A stretch of DNA of 7,133 nucleotides from Brachyspira pilosicoli (lineage in GTDB: Bacteria > Spirochaetota > Brachyspiria > Brachyspirales > Brachyspiraceae). Below the pieces are notes generated by a model. The model was not told the DNA's origin. It saw nothing but the letters and a program-made list of their open reading frames with translations, and searched no databases. Positions 5,873 through 7,133 of the stretch are shown in pieces. Location: NCBI RefSeq assembly GCF_019402445.1, contig NZ_SRZM01000024.1, positions 1-7,133 on the forward strand, written 5' to 3'. Position numbers and translations under genes: made by a program. Position 1 is the first letter of the stretch; each line of letters opens with the position of its first letter.

Positions 5873-7000
5873 ATGAATAATGCTTTAGGGTTGGATTTTA
5901 ACTATTTATTTGCTGGTTTTTATCCGCCGTCTTTTTCTCAAATAATAATGATATTGATAGGTGCTTATTTAATTTATATGTCTATATATTATAATAAGAA
6001 ACCTTTACTTCTTTTGCCTATGGGTGTTGCTATACTAGCTGCTAATATGCCTTTGCCTAAAATAACTGAAGATGTTATTAATGGTTTTTTAGGTATGATA
6101 TATAATGGAGCTAGTAGTGGTGTTTATTCGGTGCTTGTGTTTTTTGCAGTTGGAACTATGATAGATTTAGGTCTTGTGCTTGCTGACCCTAAAAACTTTT
6201 TTATAGGTGCTAGTTCTCAGATTGGTATATTTGTTGTGTTTTTTATAATTAGCAATTTAGTTGGTTCTGATGTGGCTGCTGCTACTTCTATTATAGGGGC
6301 TGCTGATGGTTCTTTAGCTATGTATATGACTACTTTAGTAACTGATGCTAGATATTTTGCTCCTATTGTGATGGCGTCATATCTTTATATGGAACTTTTG
6401 CCTATACTGCAGATTGGAGTTACTAAGTTTTTAACTACAAAAAAAGAAAGAACTATATCTATGTCATATTTAAGACATGTTTCAAGGGGAGAGAAGATTA
6501 TATTTGCTGTAATTGCTATGGCTCTTTGCGGTATATTTTTAGCTAACTCATTCCCACTTATAGCGGCACTTCTTTTTGGAAGTATTTTAAGAGAATCTGA
6601 TATTATTAAGAACTTCTCTGTTACTTTACAGAAATCTTTAACAGGTATTCTTACTATGCTTATTGGTATAGCTATAGGTTCTTCTGCTTCTGCTGATACT
6701 TTTATATCTTTAAGCACAATATTAATATTTGTATTTGGTTTTATATCATTAATATTAAATACTGTAATAGGTGTTATAGTTGCTAAGATTATTAATGTAC
6801 TTACAGGCGGCAAGGTTAATCCTATAATAGGTTCTGCAGGACTTAGTGCTTTCCCAGTGCCTGCTTGGGGTGCTCATATATATGGACAGGAAAATAGCTC
6901 TTCTAACTGTTTGCTTCTTCATGCTATGGCTGTTAATATTTCTGGTATTATTTCTGGTGCTATAACTGTTGGTATATTTCTTACTTTTTTCCATAATTGA
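5873..7000 (+). CDS. mmdB: Na+-pumping decarboxylase beta subunit (OadB/MmdB/GcdB family), divergent
   Basis: This polytopic inner-membrane protein decarboxylates carboxybiotin and couples it to Na+ export. From the ATG at 5873 it has 375 residues, the family's usual length for MmdB, with roughly ten hydrophobic segments. Family marks are VGTMIDLGLVLADP (93-106), GASSQIGIF (112-120), IIGAADGS (140-147), SYLYMELLP (169-177), TTKKER (188-193), NPIIGSAGLSAFP (316-328) and LLLHAM (347-352). Aligned by eye with Klebsiella OadB, D203, Y229, N373, G377 and S382 correspond to D145, Y172, N316, G320 and S325. R389 corresponds to W332, and GGADGPT has become GAADGSL. An in-frame GTG at 5867 is rejected as start because it lies inside the ribosome binding site GAGGTGA (5864-5870). 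The gap after the carrier gene is 20 bases. Family membership is sure; the coupling ion and substrate are inferred. Confidence 0.9.
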   Translation: MNNALGLDFNYLFAGFYPPSFSQIIMILIGAYLIYMSIYYNKKPLLLLPMGVAILAANMPLPKITEDVINGFLGMIYNGASSGVYSVLVFFAVGTMIDLGLVLADPKNFFIGASSQIGIFVVFFIISNLVGSDVAAATSIIGAADGSLAMYMTTLVTDARYFAPIVMASYLYMELLPILQIGVTKFLTTKKERTISMSYLRHVSRGEKIIFAVIAMALCGIFLANSFPLIAALLFGSILRESDIIKNFSVTLQKSLTGILTMLIGIAIGSSASADTFISLSTILIFVFGFISLILNTVIGVIVAKIINVLTGGKVNPIIGSAGLSAFPVPAWGAHIYGQENSSSNCLLLHAMAVNISGIISGAITVGIFLTFFHN

Positions 7001-7028
7001 TATATATTGTTTTTTTATATAAATTTGT

Positions 7029-7065
7029 TAGAACAGAGTAATTAAATACTCTGTTCTATTTTTTT
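7029..7065 (+). terminator. Strong terminator of the decarboxylase operon
   Basis: A perfect 12-bp stem is formed by 7029-7040 and 7047-7058 (core AGAACAGAGTA / TACTCTGTTCT) with a six-base loop ATTAAA. A run of seven T (7059-7065) follows. It lies 28 bases after the beta-subunit stop. On the minus strand the stem is the same but the tail (AACAAATTT) is poor in T, so it mainly serves the operon, although it also lies just after the stop of the convergent gene. Confidence 0.92.
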
Positions 7066-7070
7066 ATTAA

Positions 7071-7133
7071 TTAGCTTTTTATAAATACATCTTTACCAAA
7101 CCATTTAGTAGATATTTCAGCAGCCTTTCCATC
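7071..7133 (-). CDS. C-terminal end of a probable solute-binding protein (partial, runs off the window)
   Basis: The last 20 codons of a minus-strand gene are visible, ending at a TAA (7073-7071). They read DGKAAEISTKWFGKDVFIKS. The pattern Asp-Gly-x-x-x-x-Ile-x-x-Lys-Trp-Phe-Gly-x-Asp-Val is the characteristic end of family 3 extracytoplasmic solute-binding proteins of polar amino-acid (or cystine) ABC transporters. The open frame reaches the window edge without interruption. It converges on the decarboxylase operon. The substrate cannot be told from this fragment, and the call rests on a short motif. Confidence 0.68.
   Translation of the reverse strand, partial: DGKAAEISTKWFGKDVFIKS

Noticed and set aside
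6385..6813. Open frame of 142 codons on the minus strand inside the beta-subunit gene
   Set aside because: It is antisense to a clear membrane protein gene; the long frame follows from the hydrophobic codon composition, and no ribosome binding site or family motif was seen.

Overview
The window looks like chromosomal DNA from a very AT-rich spirochaete, most likely Brachyspira. The base composition and codon use (many ATA, AGA and TTA codons), the Cys-free, Phe-ended small outer-membrane barrel proteins and the fermentative Na+-pump operon all fit that genus. The genus is inferred from recall; no database comparison was made. I see no mobile element, CRISPR array, tRNA or rRNA.

Layout. (1) Positions 85-1712 (+): a good sigma70-type promoter followed by dnaX, the clamp-loader gamma/tau subunit of DNA polymerase III. 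(2) Positions 1767-3194 (-): two tandem paralogues, each a signal peptide plus an outer-membrane beta-barrel of about 190 residues. Each gene has its own ribosome binding site and terminator. The second stem-loop forms an unbroken helix only in the minus-strand RNA, where its two mismatches become G-U pairs. (3) Positions 3195-3510: a 316-bp divergent intergenic region carrying a probable promoter for the rightward operon, an inverted repeat overlapping its -35, and a short direct repeat. (4) Positions 3511-7000 (+): a four-gene operon in the order A-D-C-B, encoding a biotin-dependent, Na+-pumping acyl-CoA decarboxylase, most likely methylmalonyl-CoA decarboxylase. It is closed by a strong terminator at 7029-7065. 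(5) Positions 7071-7133 (-): the last 20 codons of a convergent gene, resembling the end of an extracytoplasmic amino-acid-binding protein of an ABC transporter.

How the operon works. The alpha subunit (carboxyltransferase) moves the carboxyl group of the acyl-CoA to biotin on the small carrier (gamma). The carboxybiotin is decarboxylated at the polytopic beta subunit, which couples this to Na+ export. The delta subunit, with one membrane helix, holds the cytoplasmic part to the membrane. In fermenting anaerobes this gives a Na+ gradient from decarboxylation.

The most notable observation is in the beta subunit. It keeps the Asp, Tyr, Asn, Gly and Ser residues known to matter in the Klebsiella OadB pump. 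However, the normally near-invariant GGADGPT motif reads GAADGSL, and the position of the essential Arg (OadB R389) is Trp. The pump may therefore couple differently from the characterised enzymes. The rest of the window looks conventional.
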